DNA from: Bacteroidota bacterium
GTDB taxonomy: Bacteria > Bacteroidota > Ignavibacteria > Kapaibacteriales > NICIL-2
Direction of reading: 5' to 3'
Assembly (NCBI GenBank): GCA_019695345.1
Contig: JAIBAE010000035.1
Location: 1-42,545 of the forward strand
DNA length: 42,545 nucleotides
The translations under genes were made by a program, and so were the position numbers. This document shows, piece after piece, positions 8,371-16,387 of this stretch; within the stretch, counting starts at the first letter, position 1, and each line of letters opens with the position of its first letter. The notes under the pieces were generated by a model. The model was given only the letters and a program-made list of their open reading frames with translations. It searched no databases and was not told the DNA's origin.

Positions 8371-10305
8371 TCAACGTACATCCAATGCAGGGTTAATATC
8401 AAAGAACCCGGCCGGATACAAGCTGAATGACGCTTTGTGGACATTCATAATAGGATATTCTTCGTTACGCGGTAAATGCGTAACACCCATAGTATACCAA
8501 ACAACAAGGTCGGTATTTTCTATATCTTCGTTATCACTACAATACATGGGCAGTCCATCACCTCCTTGCGATTGATTTGGATAATCTCCTGCGGCATAAA
8601 GTTCTGTTGGTTTGTACCGTGTTACCCAAAGATGATTATCTATAAACCCGGCACGTTTGCGCACAATGTTGTTTGCTGTGATATACGGAACAGCATTACT
8701 ACCGGGTAACAACAAATATGCACTCGATGCACCAAGTTTATTCTTTACCAAAGAATTTGAAATCTTCCACACACGTGCCTTTTGCATATTCATGGAACGT
8801 TGCGCTTCTTTCTCATGACGTAATGTAACTTCGTCCATAACTATAGCGTTTCCATTTGGATTTTCGTTTGTTCCTTCTGGTGGTGCCCATGCATCAATCT
8901 CACTTACAGTGTTGTTCGTTCCATCAACATCCATATCTATCCGAAAGTTAAAAAAGTGTTGGTGATTTGGCGCTACAACCCGTTTAGTTACCAGATGCCC
9001 ACCATATTGGTCGTGAGTGGTAACTGTTGTGTCCACCGTACATTTTGGCAACATTATTCCTGTTAATTGTGCCTGCACATCTATTCCACCATCCTGACGA
9101 AATATATAACTAATGGAGTAGTCGTAATTACCTACGGTGGCTATAGAGGTAACAACTAATTCACGTCCTCGCCTCGATTCATTTTTTCCGGAGTACTGTT
9201 CATAGTGTTTCCACAGTAAACCACCATCACGCTCATATACTGCAATTACATCATTGCGTGTTAGCGGATTACCATTATTATCAGTTAACACAGCATCAAT
9301 AAACTGCGCATTCATTGGCATATCAACCTGCCTATCCATAGGGAATGTAAGATTACCAATGCCATATTCGCCAACATCAAATGCATTGCGCCATGTCCAA
9401 TTCTTAGATGTATCACCATACGGTACAACCATTTCCGAAAGTGCAATCCTATGGAGTATGTTTCTTTCAATTCCTTTATCAACATATTGTACCTGATGTA
9501 ACACCAGCCCCTCTCTCGGACTCAATGAATAACGGAATTTCCAATTCTGCCATTGGACTAAATTATCATCGGTAATAGTAAAACTTTTCTTGGTTTGCTT
9601 AATCTCTATTGGTTGAAGGATTGGTCGTTTGCTCTGGTTAGATTTTTTATCCAACTCCAAACTTGATTCCGGCAAAGGCAACGGAGTATCATCGGTAACT
9701 TGCACAACTTGCTTTGTGTTAATATTCACAATTGTAGTTACACCTTCAATAGGTCTTCCATAAAAGTTTGTCTGTGAACCGCGTACATACGAAACCGCAC
9801 GAAGCAACCTTGCATTTTCCATTCCCGCAATTTTGATTGCACCCGCAGCCCAACTATCAATAATAATATCATCTATATTAGTAATACCGCGCCGTTTCAT
9901 AGCATCTATCCATCGTATATCACTCTTAACAATTTGTGGTACCAAATCATATTCTTCAAACAACACCATTGGCTGTACGTTCTGAATTTCTTTCCATTGC
10001 TCTACCGATTTTGTTGTGATGTTTACAATTGCTTCGTAGGTTTTATTATTACCATTATCATATAAAACCACAAAAGATTTTCTATCCAACTTGGTAGTGG
10101 TTTGCCAAGTACGTATGTCGTTTTTTAGTGGCTCGTGTAAAGATACCGTTACAAATCGTATCCCGGACGGACAAAGTTTATAACCAATAATTACTGTTTT
10201 TACTTCCGCGTATTCCTTTAATGTTAACGGGGCAAGCGGATGCATTGCATATCCAATGTTTACAGAAACAAGTAAACAGTAACATAAAAGAAGTATTTTT
10301 TGCAT
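8371..10305 (-). CDS. Exported copper amine oxidase (TPQ cofactor)
   Basis: A 644-residue quinoprotein that oxidises primary amines to aldehydes with release of ammonia and hydrogen peroxide. Signal peptide 1-20 (ends IGYA), then the N2 domain opening HPLAPLTLKEY. The catalytic base is D310 in AFDVGEYG. The TPQ precursor Tyr is Y394 in TVGNYDY and fits the first PROSITE amine-oxidase signature. Copper ligands are H448 and H450 (NHQHF) and H610 in TMGVTHLPRNEEYP, which fits the second signature. The C-terminus GFFDINPALDV is the normal family end, so the protein looks complete and active. The ATG at 10305 is preferred over an upstream TTG at 10317. Kinase and amino acid permease genes lie upstream on the same strand. 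Confidence 0.96.
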   Translation of the reverse strand: MQKILLLCYCLLVSVNIGYAMHPLAPLTLKEYAEVKTVIIGYKLCPSGIRFVTVSLHEPLKNDIRTWQTTTKLDRKSFVVLYDNGNNKTYEAIVNITTKSVEQWKEIQNVQPMVLFEEYDLVPQIVKSDIRWIDAMKRRGITNIDDIIIDSWAAGAIKIAGMENARLLRAVSYVRGSQTNFYGRPIEGVTTIVNINTKQVVQVTDDTPLPLPESSLELDKKSNQSKRPILQPIEIKQTKKSFTITDDNLVQWQNWKFRYSLSPREGLVLHQVQYVDKGIERNILHRIALSEMVVPYGDTSKNWTWRNAFDVGEYGIGNLTFPMDRQVDMPMNAQFIDAVLTDNNGNPLTRNDVIAVYERDGGLLWKHYEQYSGKNESRRGRELVVTSIATVGNYDYSISYIFRQDGGIDVQAQLTGIMLPKCTVDTTVTTHDQYGGHLVTKRVVAPNHQHFFNFRIDMDVDGTNNTVSEIDAWAPPEGTNENPNGNAIVMDEVTLRHEKEAQRSMNMQKARVWKISNSLVKNKLGASSAYLLLPGSNAVPYITANNIVRKRAGFIDNHLWVTRYKPTELYAAGDYPNQSQGGDGLPMYCSDNEDIENTDLVVWYTMGVTHLPRNEEYPIMNVHKASFSLYPAGFFDINPALDVR

Positions 10306-10345
10306 AATTGATTCCAAATATTTTCGTGTAAACTACAAAGAATTT

Positions 10346-10405
10346 GTGTTCCCCTTACTGTATTTCACAGCATTATGCTCGGTCACCCATTGCCGTCCGA
10401 GCGTT
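10346..10405 (+). repeat. Type A 60-bp intergenic repeat, copy A2
   Basis: Same 60-bp layout as the other type A copies, ungapped: GTGTTCCCCTTACTG at the left, CTCGGTCACCCATTGCCG in the middle. It lies between the amine oxidase start and the kinase stop. With B2 (10463-10529) it makes an inverted pair whose outer ends are TTGTGTTCCC and GGGAATACAA. Confidence 0.8.
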
Positions 10406-10462
10406 TAACACAATAGGAGGTTTATCTTATTCATCACAACGTATGTATCAATTTTCATGCGA

Positions 10463-10529
10463 CGCTGAACGCTTGGCTCGCACCGGGTTGGCGCGCTTAC
10501 CGTGCGCTTCGGCAGAGGCGGGAATACAA
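10463..10529 (-). repeat. Type B intergenic repeat, copy B2
   Basis: Contains CGCTGAACGCTTGGCTCGCA, CCGGGTTGGCGCGCTTA and CTTCGGCAGAGGCGGGAATA. It directly abuts the kinase stop codon at 10530. It is the best reference copy of type B. Confidence 0.7.
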
Positions 10530-12836
10530 TTATTCAAATGTAATTATTACTTCTGTACCCTTGCCAACCTTACTGTGTACAGCAATAGTACCATTATGAG
10601 CATCAACATAATGTTTTACTAACGGCAGACCTAAACCGGCACCACCAACTCTGGCAGTTTGCATATCTTTTAAGCGGTAAAAAGGTTTAAAAATTTCAGT
10701 TACTTTATCTGCGGGTATTCCTACACCTTTATCGCTAACACAAATTTCAACGCTACTTTCATGTTGTGTAGTTAACACAGCAATGTACTTTTCATCAGCT
10801 GAATACTTTATCGCATTGGAAATCAGATTTATCAATACTTCGGTTAATCCATCGGGGTCAGCATATATATGAGGATTGTTCTCACTCAACATTAATACAA
10901 GAGAACATCCATTCATTTCAATCTGATACTTCATTAATTCTGTAACACTGCGTACCACCTTATTAACATCACAGTCAGTTTTATGGTATTCCATAACACC
11001 GCGCTCTATTTTACTGTAATCCAACACGTTATTGATTAACCGTGTAAGCCGCTCTGTTTCGCCATTAATGATACTTAAGTACTTTGTACTTTTTTCGGAT
11101 GTTGATTGCTGTAATAACATCTCACTAAACATTTTGATAGAGGTTAACGGTGTTTTGAGTTCGTGTGTAACACCACTTACAAAATAGGATTTCAACTCAT
11201 TTAGCTCTGTTAACCGTTGAGATTCCGCACGTTGAAGTACTATATTTTCCTGTAAAGAAAATCTTTCTAACAGTCCAGCACTCTGGTTGGAAATGTTAAC
11301 TAACATGTCAATATCTTCATCATTGTATTGTTGTCCCGAACGTTTCTTTCCTACACACAGGTATCCATATAACGTTCCTTGTTCCGATAACAGAGAATAT
11401 GTTGCTTCGTATGGTGGTGATGAGAATGGTTCACTGATATTGCTTATTGCTACTTGCGTTTGAACAGAAAGTGCAATAGCAACGGATTGCTGATCAATTT
11501 CAAAGAATACAACTATCTCGGGTTTTAGTAATGCATGCACTTCTTTACATACTATTTCAGCAACTTCCTCTTTACCTAAAGCGTTTTGTAGTTTACTCAG
11601 TATGCCCGTGTAGGCTTTCCGGAAGTCATACTGCACTCTAAAAAACTTAGTATCAACAAACCTTTGTATAACTCCTTTAGCCGGTAGGAATAACAGTACG
11701 TTCAGTATGATGATTAGGGGGATTACAAAAAATAGTAATTGTTGTTCATTAACGTGTGCTATAGAAGTTAGGATTGCAACAAGAGTTGTGTAGATTAGAA
11801 GAAGCAACCCTGAAACACCCACATATACAACACTACGGTTTACAATCAGTTCTATGGTAAACATTTTGTAACGGACAATAGCAATTGCAAACATAATTGG
11901 GGCTGCTATAAACAACAGCAGCTGCAAGGAATCATCTAACCGAAAAGTACTCTCGGCAAACACTACATACTTGTTAAAGTAAACGGGAATAATGGTTAAC
12001 AGGAGAAAACTCACCGGACCAACAGTTATTCCGTATAGCATCCATAACACTTTGTTTCTGTCGGCAGAGTTTTCAGACTTCCTTAAACAGCGTAACATAA
12101 GCACAACGCTTGCAACTATTAATACCCCAAACATAAAACGTACTATTTGAAACAACGTAAGGTAGGTGCTCATCCATAGGTTTTGATGCTCAGTAACAGC
12201 AATGTATAAATACGTCATTGTAACCCCAATAACCACAGCTGTAGCATATAAGAAATACAATAACTTTCTTCCAAACACCAAGGGCTGATGGAATGGGAAC
12301 ACTGTAACAAAGTGCAACAAGACTACCGGAGCTAACACATAACTACAATGGAAAGAGAATTGGAGTAGCACTATTACAGCTAATGGTAAATCATAAACTC
12401 CTCCCGATGATGTTCCAATCAATACAGAAAACACTATCATCACTATAAAGAACATCCAGGCCGCGGGGTCGGTAGGGCGTAGTATATAAACCAATATGCC
12501 TAATACATAAAACACTATAACACAAATAATCAACAAGATAAACTCAACCCCGGAATAGTATGAAATAGTTTTAACATATTCTACACTGTTGGGATTTAAC
12601 GTACGTGAGATTGAAACAGCGGAATCAATGGGTACGCCATCGCACAAGACCTCAATTTCACTGCGCGATGTAATTGGTTTGTTATTGAGAGTAAACGTGC
12701 TATCCGTACTGAACAATGCTATTAATGTTGATTCCGGCAGGGTACTTTTTTTAGTCTGTTGAATTATACCTGTTATCAGTAGCAAGACTGTAACAACATT
12801 TATGAGTAAAAAATATATTCGCATGGTACCAATCAT
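10530..12836 (-). CDS. Membrane-bound GAF-HisKA sensor histidine kinase
   Basis: 768 residues. An N-terminal membrane segment and a short extracytoplasmic stretch (to about residue 90) precede about eight more transmembrane helices (to about 395). A GAF-like domain spans about 420-530. The HisKA domain holds H558 in GVTHELKTPLT. The ATPase domain has an N-box (NLISNAIKYS), G1 (DKGVGIPADK) and G2 (GGAGLGLPLVKH). All catalytic boxes are present. The start lies 4 nt after the permease stop, so translation is probably coupled and the kinase may sense the transport state or its substrate, as some permease-linked kinases do. No regulator is encoded next to it; the OmpR-type regulator at 7613 is the nearest candidate. 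The alternative start at 12824 would remove four residues. Confidence 0.93.
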   Translation of the reverse strand: MIGTMRIYFLLINVVTVLLLITGIIQQTKKSTLPESTLIALFSTDSTFTLNNKPITSRSEIEVLCDGVPIDSAVSISRTLNPNSVEYVKTISYYSGVEFILLIICVIVFYVLGILVYILRPTDPAAWMFFIVMIVFSVLIGTSSGGVYDLPLAVIVLLQFSFHCSYVLAPVVLLHFVTVFPFHQPLVFGRKLLYFLYATAVVIGVTMTYLYIAVTEHQNLWMSTYLTLFQIVRFMFGVLIVASVVLMLRCLRKSENSADRNKVLWMLYGITVGPVSFLLLTIIPVYFNKYVVFAESTFRLDDSLQLLLFIAAPIMFAIAIVRYKMFTIELIVNRSVVYVGVSGLLLLIYTTLVAILTSIAHVNEQQLLFFVIPLIIILNVLLFLPAKGVIQRFVDTKFFRVQYDFRKAYTGILSKLQNALGKEEVAEIVCKEVHALLKPEIVVFFEIDQQSVAIALSVQTQVAISNISEPFSSPPYEATYSLLSEQGTLYGYLCVGKKRSGQQYNDEDIDMLVNISNQSAGLLERFSLQENIVLQRAESQRLTELNELKSYFVSGVTHELKTPLTSIKMFSEMLLQQSTSEKSTKYLSIINGETERLTRLINNVLDYSKIERGVMEYHKTDCDVNKVVRSVTELMKYQIEMNGCSLVLMLSENNPHIYADPDGLTEVLINLISNAIKYSADEKYIAVLTTQHESSVEICVSDKGVGIPADKVTEIFKPFYRLKDMQTARVGGAGLGLPLVKHYVDAHNGTIAVHSKVGKGTEVIITFE

Positions 12837-12840
12837 AAAC

Positions 12841-14178
12841 TCAAGTATTCTTTACTAACGTTGTACGCACCCACCACAACACAAATCCAACAGCAAAAAC
12901 ACCGATAGCAGCTAAGGAACGTATCGGGTCTTCGCTAACCACGCTCATGGTCATACCAAGCAACGTACAGATAAATATAATAGGAATAACCAACGAAGGT
13001 ACTGAATAAACGGCACCTTCACCTACACCGCGCTTACGTAAAATAAAAATACACGATGCTGCAAGCGCAAGAATCAGGGTATCGTTAAACATTACATACC
13101 GCAATAACTGGTCGAACGAACCCAAAGAATAAAAAGCTATCAATACCAAAGCAAAAAACACTGTAAGCGAAAACGTCTGTACTTGTATTTTAGAATTTGT
13201 ACGCATAAACATACTTGGTAACATTCCTTCTTCTGCCATTGCGTACATCAATCTTGGGTTAAACATAAACGTAGAATTCAGGAAGCCCGCAACCGAAAGA
13301 AATATCACAACCGCAGTAAAGTTTCTGCCAATTGAACCCAACAACCGCTCACCCAACGCAGAAGCAATCAACGGACTATTCACGCAGTTCTCAAAACCCA
13401 ACGCATGTACATAACTCACATTTAAAGTAACGTACAATACCATAACTATTACCATAGATATTAATATAGCACGAGGCATTGTCTTCACTGCGTTGTGGGT
13501 ATCTCTGCCAAAGTTGATGGCATTCTGATAGCCGCCATAACTAAAAAATATAGGAACCATAGCCGCAAAGAACAATGCAACTGTATTGCTACCCATTGGT
13601 TGCGGCACAGCAACATTGCCACTGGATTCAGGTGCTGATAGAAATATGCCGGCACAAAAGAATAACACCAATACTATTTTAACAACACTCAACACATTTT
13701 GCAACGTAGCACCCGCGCGGATACCAATAACATTAGCCGTGTACAATATGGTAAGTGTACTTACTACAATTATCTGAATCAACTCTTTTTGCACACCCGT
13801 GGGGTCAAGAACCGAGGCAAGATATTCAGCACCAATTAAAGCAACAGTTGCAGAACTGCTGGCATTCATTATTATTAGCGACCAATTTAAACTAAACGCT
13901 GCCGATGGATGATAACAGTACGAGAATATTTTATAGAACGCGCCAACAACCGGATAACGCGAACCAATCTCTGCAAATGTTAATGCTCCGCAATAACTTA
14001 TTAATGCGCCAACAACCCATGCTGCTAAAAATAGTTCAACACTTCCGGCTTTACTTGCAACCATTGCCGGCGTTCGGAAAATGCCAACACCAATCACCAT
14101 CGAAACGCCAAGCATTGCTACATCAAATGTTTTTAATTGTGCTTTCACAGAGTAATAGGTTATGTTATTAAGGTACAC
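12841..14178 (-). CDS. APC-superfamily amino acid permease
   Basis: 445 residues with about 12 transmembrane helices and a very short loop at each end. The first helix carries the unwound substrate-binding signature MVIGVGIFRTPAMVA typical of the amino acid/polyamine/organocation superfamily. Later features such as GALTFAEIGSRYP and FFSYGGYQ are typical of the LAT/amino acid transporter group. It would import or exchange amino acids or amines across the inner membrane. The histidine kinase gene starts 4 nt behind it and the copper amine oxidase lies further downstream, so a link to amine use is plausible but not shown. Confidence 0.9.
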   Translation of the reverse strand: MYLNNITYYSVKAQLKTFDVAMLGVSMVIGVGIFRTPAMVASKAGSVELFLAAWVVGALISYCGALTFAEIGSRYPVVGAFYKIFSYCYHPSAAFSLNWSLIIMNASSSATVALIGAEYLASVLDPTGVQKELIQIIVVSTLTILYTANVIGIRAGATLQNVLSVVKIVLVLFFCAGIFLSAPESSGNVAVPQPMGSNTVALFFAAMVPIFFSYGGYQNAINFGRDTHNAVKTMPRAILISMVIVMVLYVTLNVSYVHALGFENCVNSPLIASALGERLLGSIGRNFTAVVIFLSVAGFLNSTFMFNPRLMYAMAEEGMLPSMFMRTNSKIQVQTFSLTVFFALVLIAFYSLGSFDQLLRYVMFNDTLILALAASCIFILRKRGVGEGAVYSVPSLVIPIIFICTLLGMTMSVVSEDPIRSLAAIGVFAVGFVLWWVRTTLVKNT

Positions 14179-14248
14179 TAATATCGGAAGATAAGCTCTC
14201 TGTACAATTTACCACTTTCACTGCATCTGCTGCGATAAAAATACGGTA

Positions 14249-14303
14249 GGCTCGCACCGGGTTGGCGCGCTTGTGGGTTGCTTCGGCAAATGCGGGATTC
14301 AAG
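14249..14303 (-). repeat. Type B intergenic repeat, copy B3
   Basis: GGCTCGCACCGGGTTGGCGC and GGTTGCTTCGGCA are shared with B2. It stands 10 nt before type A copy A3, in the opposite repeat orientation, upstream of the permease gene. Confidence 0.65.
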
Positions 14304-14313
14304 AAAAGAGTTT

Positions 14314-14373
14314 GTGTTCCCCTCACGCGGTTTCACAGCGTTAAGCTCGGTCACCCGTTGCCGTCCGGGCGTT
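14314..14373 (+). repeat. Type A 60-bp intergenic repeat, copy A3
   Basis: The clearest type A copy: GTGTTCCCCTCACGCGG, TTTCACAGCGTTAAGCTCGG, TCACCCGTTGCCGTCCGG. On the minus strand, 14366-14371 and 14352-14357 form the stem CGCCCG/CGGGUG with an 8-nt loop. It ends 53 nt from the LytTR regulator stop. Confidence 0.82.
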
Positions 14374-14426
14374 GAATGTACGTAATGCTATTTAATGTTA
14401 CGTAGTGTGTTATTGTTTAAATTCAA

Positions 14427-15128
14427 CTACAAGGAATTCAACATATTGGTCACCGATTCTTTGAATGTTCTCCCAATAGGGATGGTGTAAGTGCCGGACT
14501 CGATGCTTGAACTGTTATAGGCGTCAATTTTATCGGTAGAAACTATAAATGATTTATGTACACGAATAAAACGTGAAGTATCAAGTGTTGCTTCCAATTC
14601 AGTTAACGACATTTTAGTGATAATTGATCTATTGATAGTTGTAATGCGAACGTATTCCTTCAGACTCTCTGCATATATAATTTCATCCTCAAAAATTTTA
14701 ACCTGTTTTTTATCTATTGTGAAAAAGTGAAAGGTTCTATTCATTTGATTCTGTGCGTTATCATGCTTTACCTTTGAGACCGCAGCTAAAAACCGAGTAT
14801 AACTAAATGGTTTAAGCAAGTAATCAACAATGTTCAGTTCGTATCCTTCCAAAGCATAATGTTGGTATGCTGTTGTAAGAATAACCTGAGGCGGTTTAAT
14901 TAAGGTTCGCAGAAAATCTACCCCTTTAACTATTGGTAAATGCACGTCAAGAAACAGTACATCAATCTGATGATTGTGTAAAATACCTGATGCATCAATG
15001 GCATTGTTGCACACTGTATGTAAGGTTAAAAATGGAGTTGTATTGATGTATTCGGCCAGTCCTTCTGCCGCTAAAGGTTCGTCTTCCACTACTAAACAAT
15101 TCAGGGTTTTACTTACTATCTTTTTCAT
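14427..15128 (-). CDS. LytTR-family response regulator (LytR/AlgR type)
   Basis: 233 residues. Receiver domain 1-120 with acidic pocket E15-D16-E17, phospho-acceptor D61 (VLFLDVHLP) and the switch Lys in VDYLLKPFSY. A LytTR DNA-binding domain follows (about 135-230; IIYAESLKEYVRI, FIRVHKSFIV). Its first 20 nt overlap the end of the LytS-type kinase gene, the usual arrangement for a cognate pair, so it is the output of that kinase. LytTR regulators bind short direct repeats in the major groove. The target is unknown; the divergent FG-GAP protein gene at 16388 is the obvious first candidate. Confidence 0.94.
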   Translation of the reverse strand: MKKIVSKTLNCLVVEDEPLAAEGLAEYINTTPFLTLHTVCNNAIDASGILHNHQIDVLFLDVHLPIVKGVDFLRTLIKPPQVILTTAYQHYALEGYELNIVDYLLKPFSYTRFLAAVSKVKHDNAQNQMNRTFHFFTIDKKQVKIFEDEIIYAESLKEYVRITTINRSIITKMSLTELEATLDTSRFIRVHKSFIVSTDKIDAYNSSSIESGTYTIPIGRTFKESVTNMLNSL

Positions 15129-16161
15129 GAGCTAAATTTAATGTTAGATGTACTGTAAAAGTACCGTCTTTTGCCAGGATATTAAAAGTAAAATCAGAAT
15201 ACTGTAATTCGCACTGCCTTTTAACGCTTGATAAACCGATACCTGTTGGATTTATTGATGTATGTTCATTATAACTATTTTCAGCTATACATTCAAACAC
15301 ATCGCCCTTTAATGCGAACCGAAGATTAATAGAACACTGTGCTTTACTTTCGCTTGATCCATGCTTAAAACAATTTTCTACAATTGGAATAAGAATTAAT
15401 GGCGCTATTTCTCGGGTACTATTATCTATGTTGTATTGTATTTGTATTGAAAGTCTATCATCATATCGTAATTTTTCCAGTTCAATATAATCCTTAATGG
15501 CATCCATCTCCTGTTGAACAGTCACTTTATCAGCTTGACAGTCGTAAATCATATATCGTAACAAACCGGATAAACGTAATATTGCATCAGGTGTTTGCCC
15601 GGACTGTTTCCGTGCTAGATGATAAATGTTATTAAGAGTATTAAAAAGAAAATGAGGGTTTGTTTGTGAACGCAAAAACCTGAGTTCAGATTTCAACTTT
15701 TCATAAATCAAGCTTTTTTCACGTTCAGCGTCTTCAGCTCTTACAATTAACAATTCAAAAACACCAAGTATAGATAATGGAGTTAAGAGATTTAATAAAC
15801 TTAACAACCATTCTACGGTATATCGTACTACCGTATCCGGTAACTTGCTCAAATCTTTAAGATACATATATGGTGATACGATTCCATCCATCAGGAGTCT
15901 GTATAATCCAATGTTTAGTATTACGAACAACGATATTCCTATAACAAATTTGATACGTTGTGCATAGAGCCGAGGCATATAGTACAACATGCCATAACAA
16001 AACAACAGATATACCGGAAGAACTATTACTGTTGCTCCGTAACCTCGTACTAATCGCTCTAGTACCGGCAAATAACTTAACGAGTTAAATGGTGTAGCTA
16101 AATACCCGTACATAACAATATAGCACAACCAAAACAACCAATGAATTTGCTTTCTATTCAT
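15109..16161 (-). CDS. LytS/YehU-type sensor histidine kinase
   Basis: About 350 residues: four transmembrane helices (about 5-135), a short helical linker, then the His_kinase module with the phospho-acceptor His (about residue 170) in TNPHFLFNTLN. An ATPase domain follows with N-box PIVENCFKHGSS and the glycine box NPTGIGLSSVK. No periplasmic sensor domain is visible, so the signal is probably read in the membrane. I take the ATG at 16161 as start. A GTG at 16197 would add 12 residues, and neither has a clear ribosome binding site. It overlaps its regulator by 20 nt and is transcribed away from the secreted FG-GAP protein at 16388. Confidence 0.9.
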   Translation of the reverse strand: MNRKQIHWLFWLCYIVMYGYLATPFNSLSYLPVLERLVRGYGATVIVLPVYLLFCYGMLYYMPRLYAQRIKFVIGISLFVILNIGLYRLLMDGIVSPYMYLKDLSKLPDTVVRYTVEWLLSLLNLLTPLSILGVFELLIVRAEDAEREKSLIYEKLKSELRFLRSQTNPHFLFNTLNNIYHLARKQSGQTPDAILRLSGLLRYMIYDCQADKVTVQQEMDAIKDYIELEKLRYDDRLSIQIQYNIDNSTREIAPLILIPIVENCFKHGSSESKAQCSINLRFALKGDVFECIAENSYNEHTSINPTGIGLSSVKRQCELQYSDFTFNILAKDGTFTVHLTLNLAHEKDSK

Positions 16162-16352
16162 AGCAAAGATGATAGTAACGATAACTTTATACCTCACAAT
16201 TTACGAACAATTACACAGGAGGAATCACCACGTGACTTCTTATACAATTTACGATTACAATTCTTCACAACATTCGTAGTTACATTGTGGCCGTTTGTAG
16301 ACACAACCTTGCAGTTGGTAGAAATTCAACATCTTATTTTTTTTCTCAAGTA

Positions 16353-16360
16353 TACTTTTG
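16353..16360 (+). promoter_or_regulatory. Possible Bacteroidota-type -7 promoter box
   Basis: TACTTTTG fits TAnnTTTG and lies 27 nt before the ATG at 16388. This would give a short leader of about 20 nt, but no -33 TTTG is evident. Confidence 0.25.
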
Positions 16361-16387
16361 TTCTGAACTTAATATCCAAATGAGATT

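Noticed and set aside
10344-10622. 92-codon frame overlapping the kinase end
   Set aside because: It is made of repeats A2 and B2 and then the reverse strand of the histidine kinase gene.
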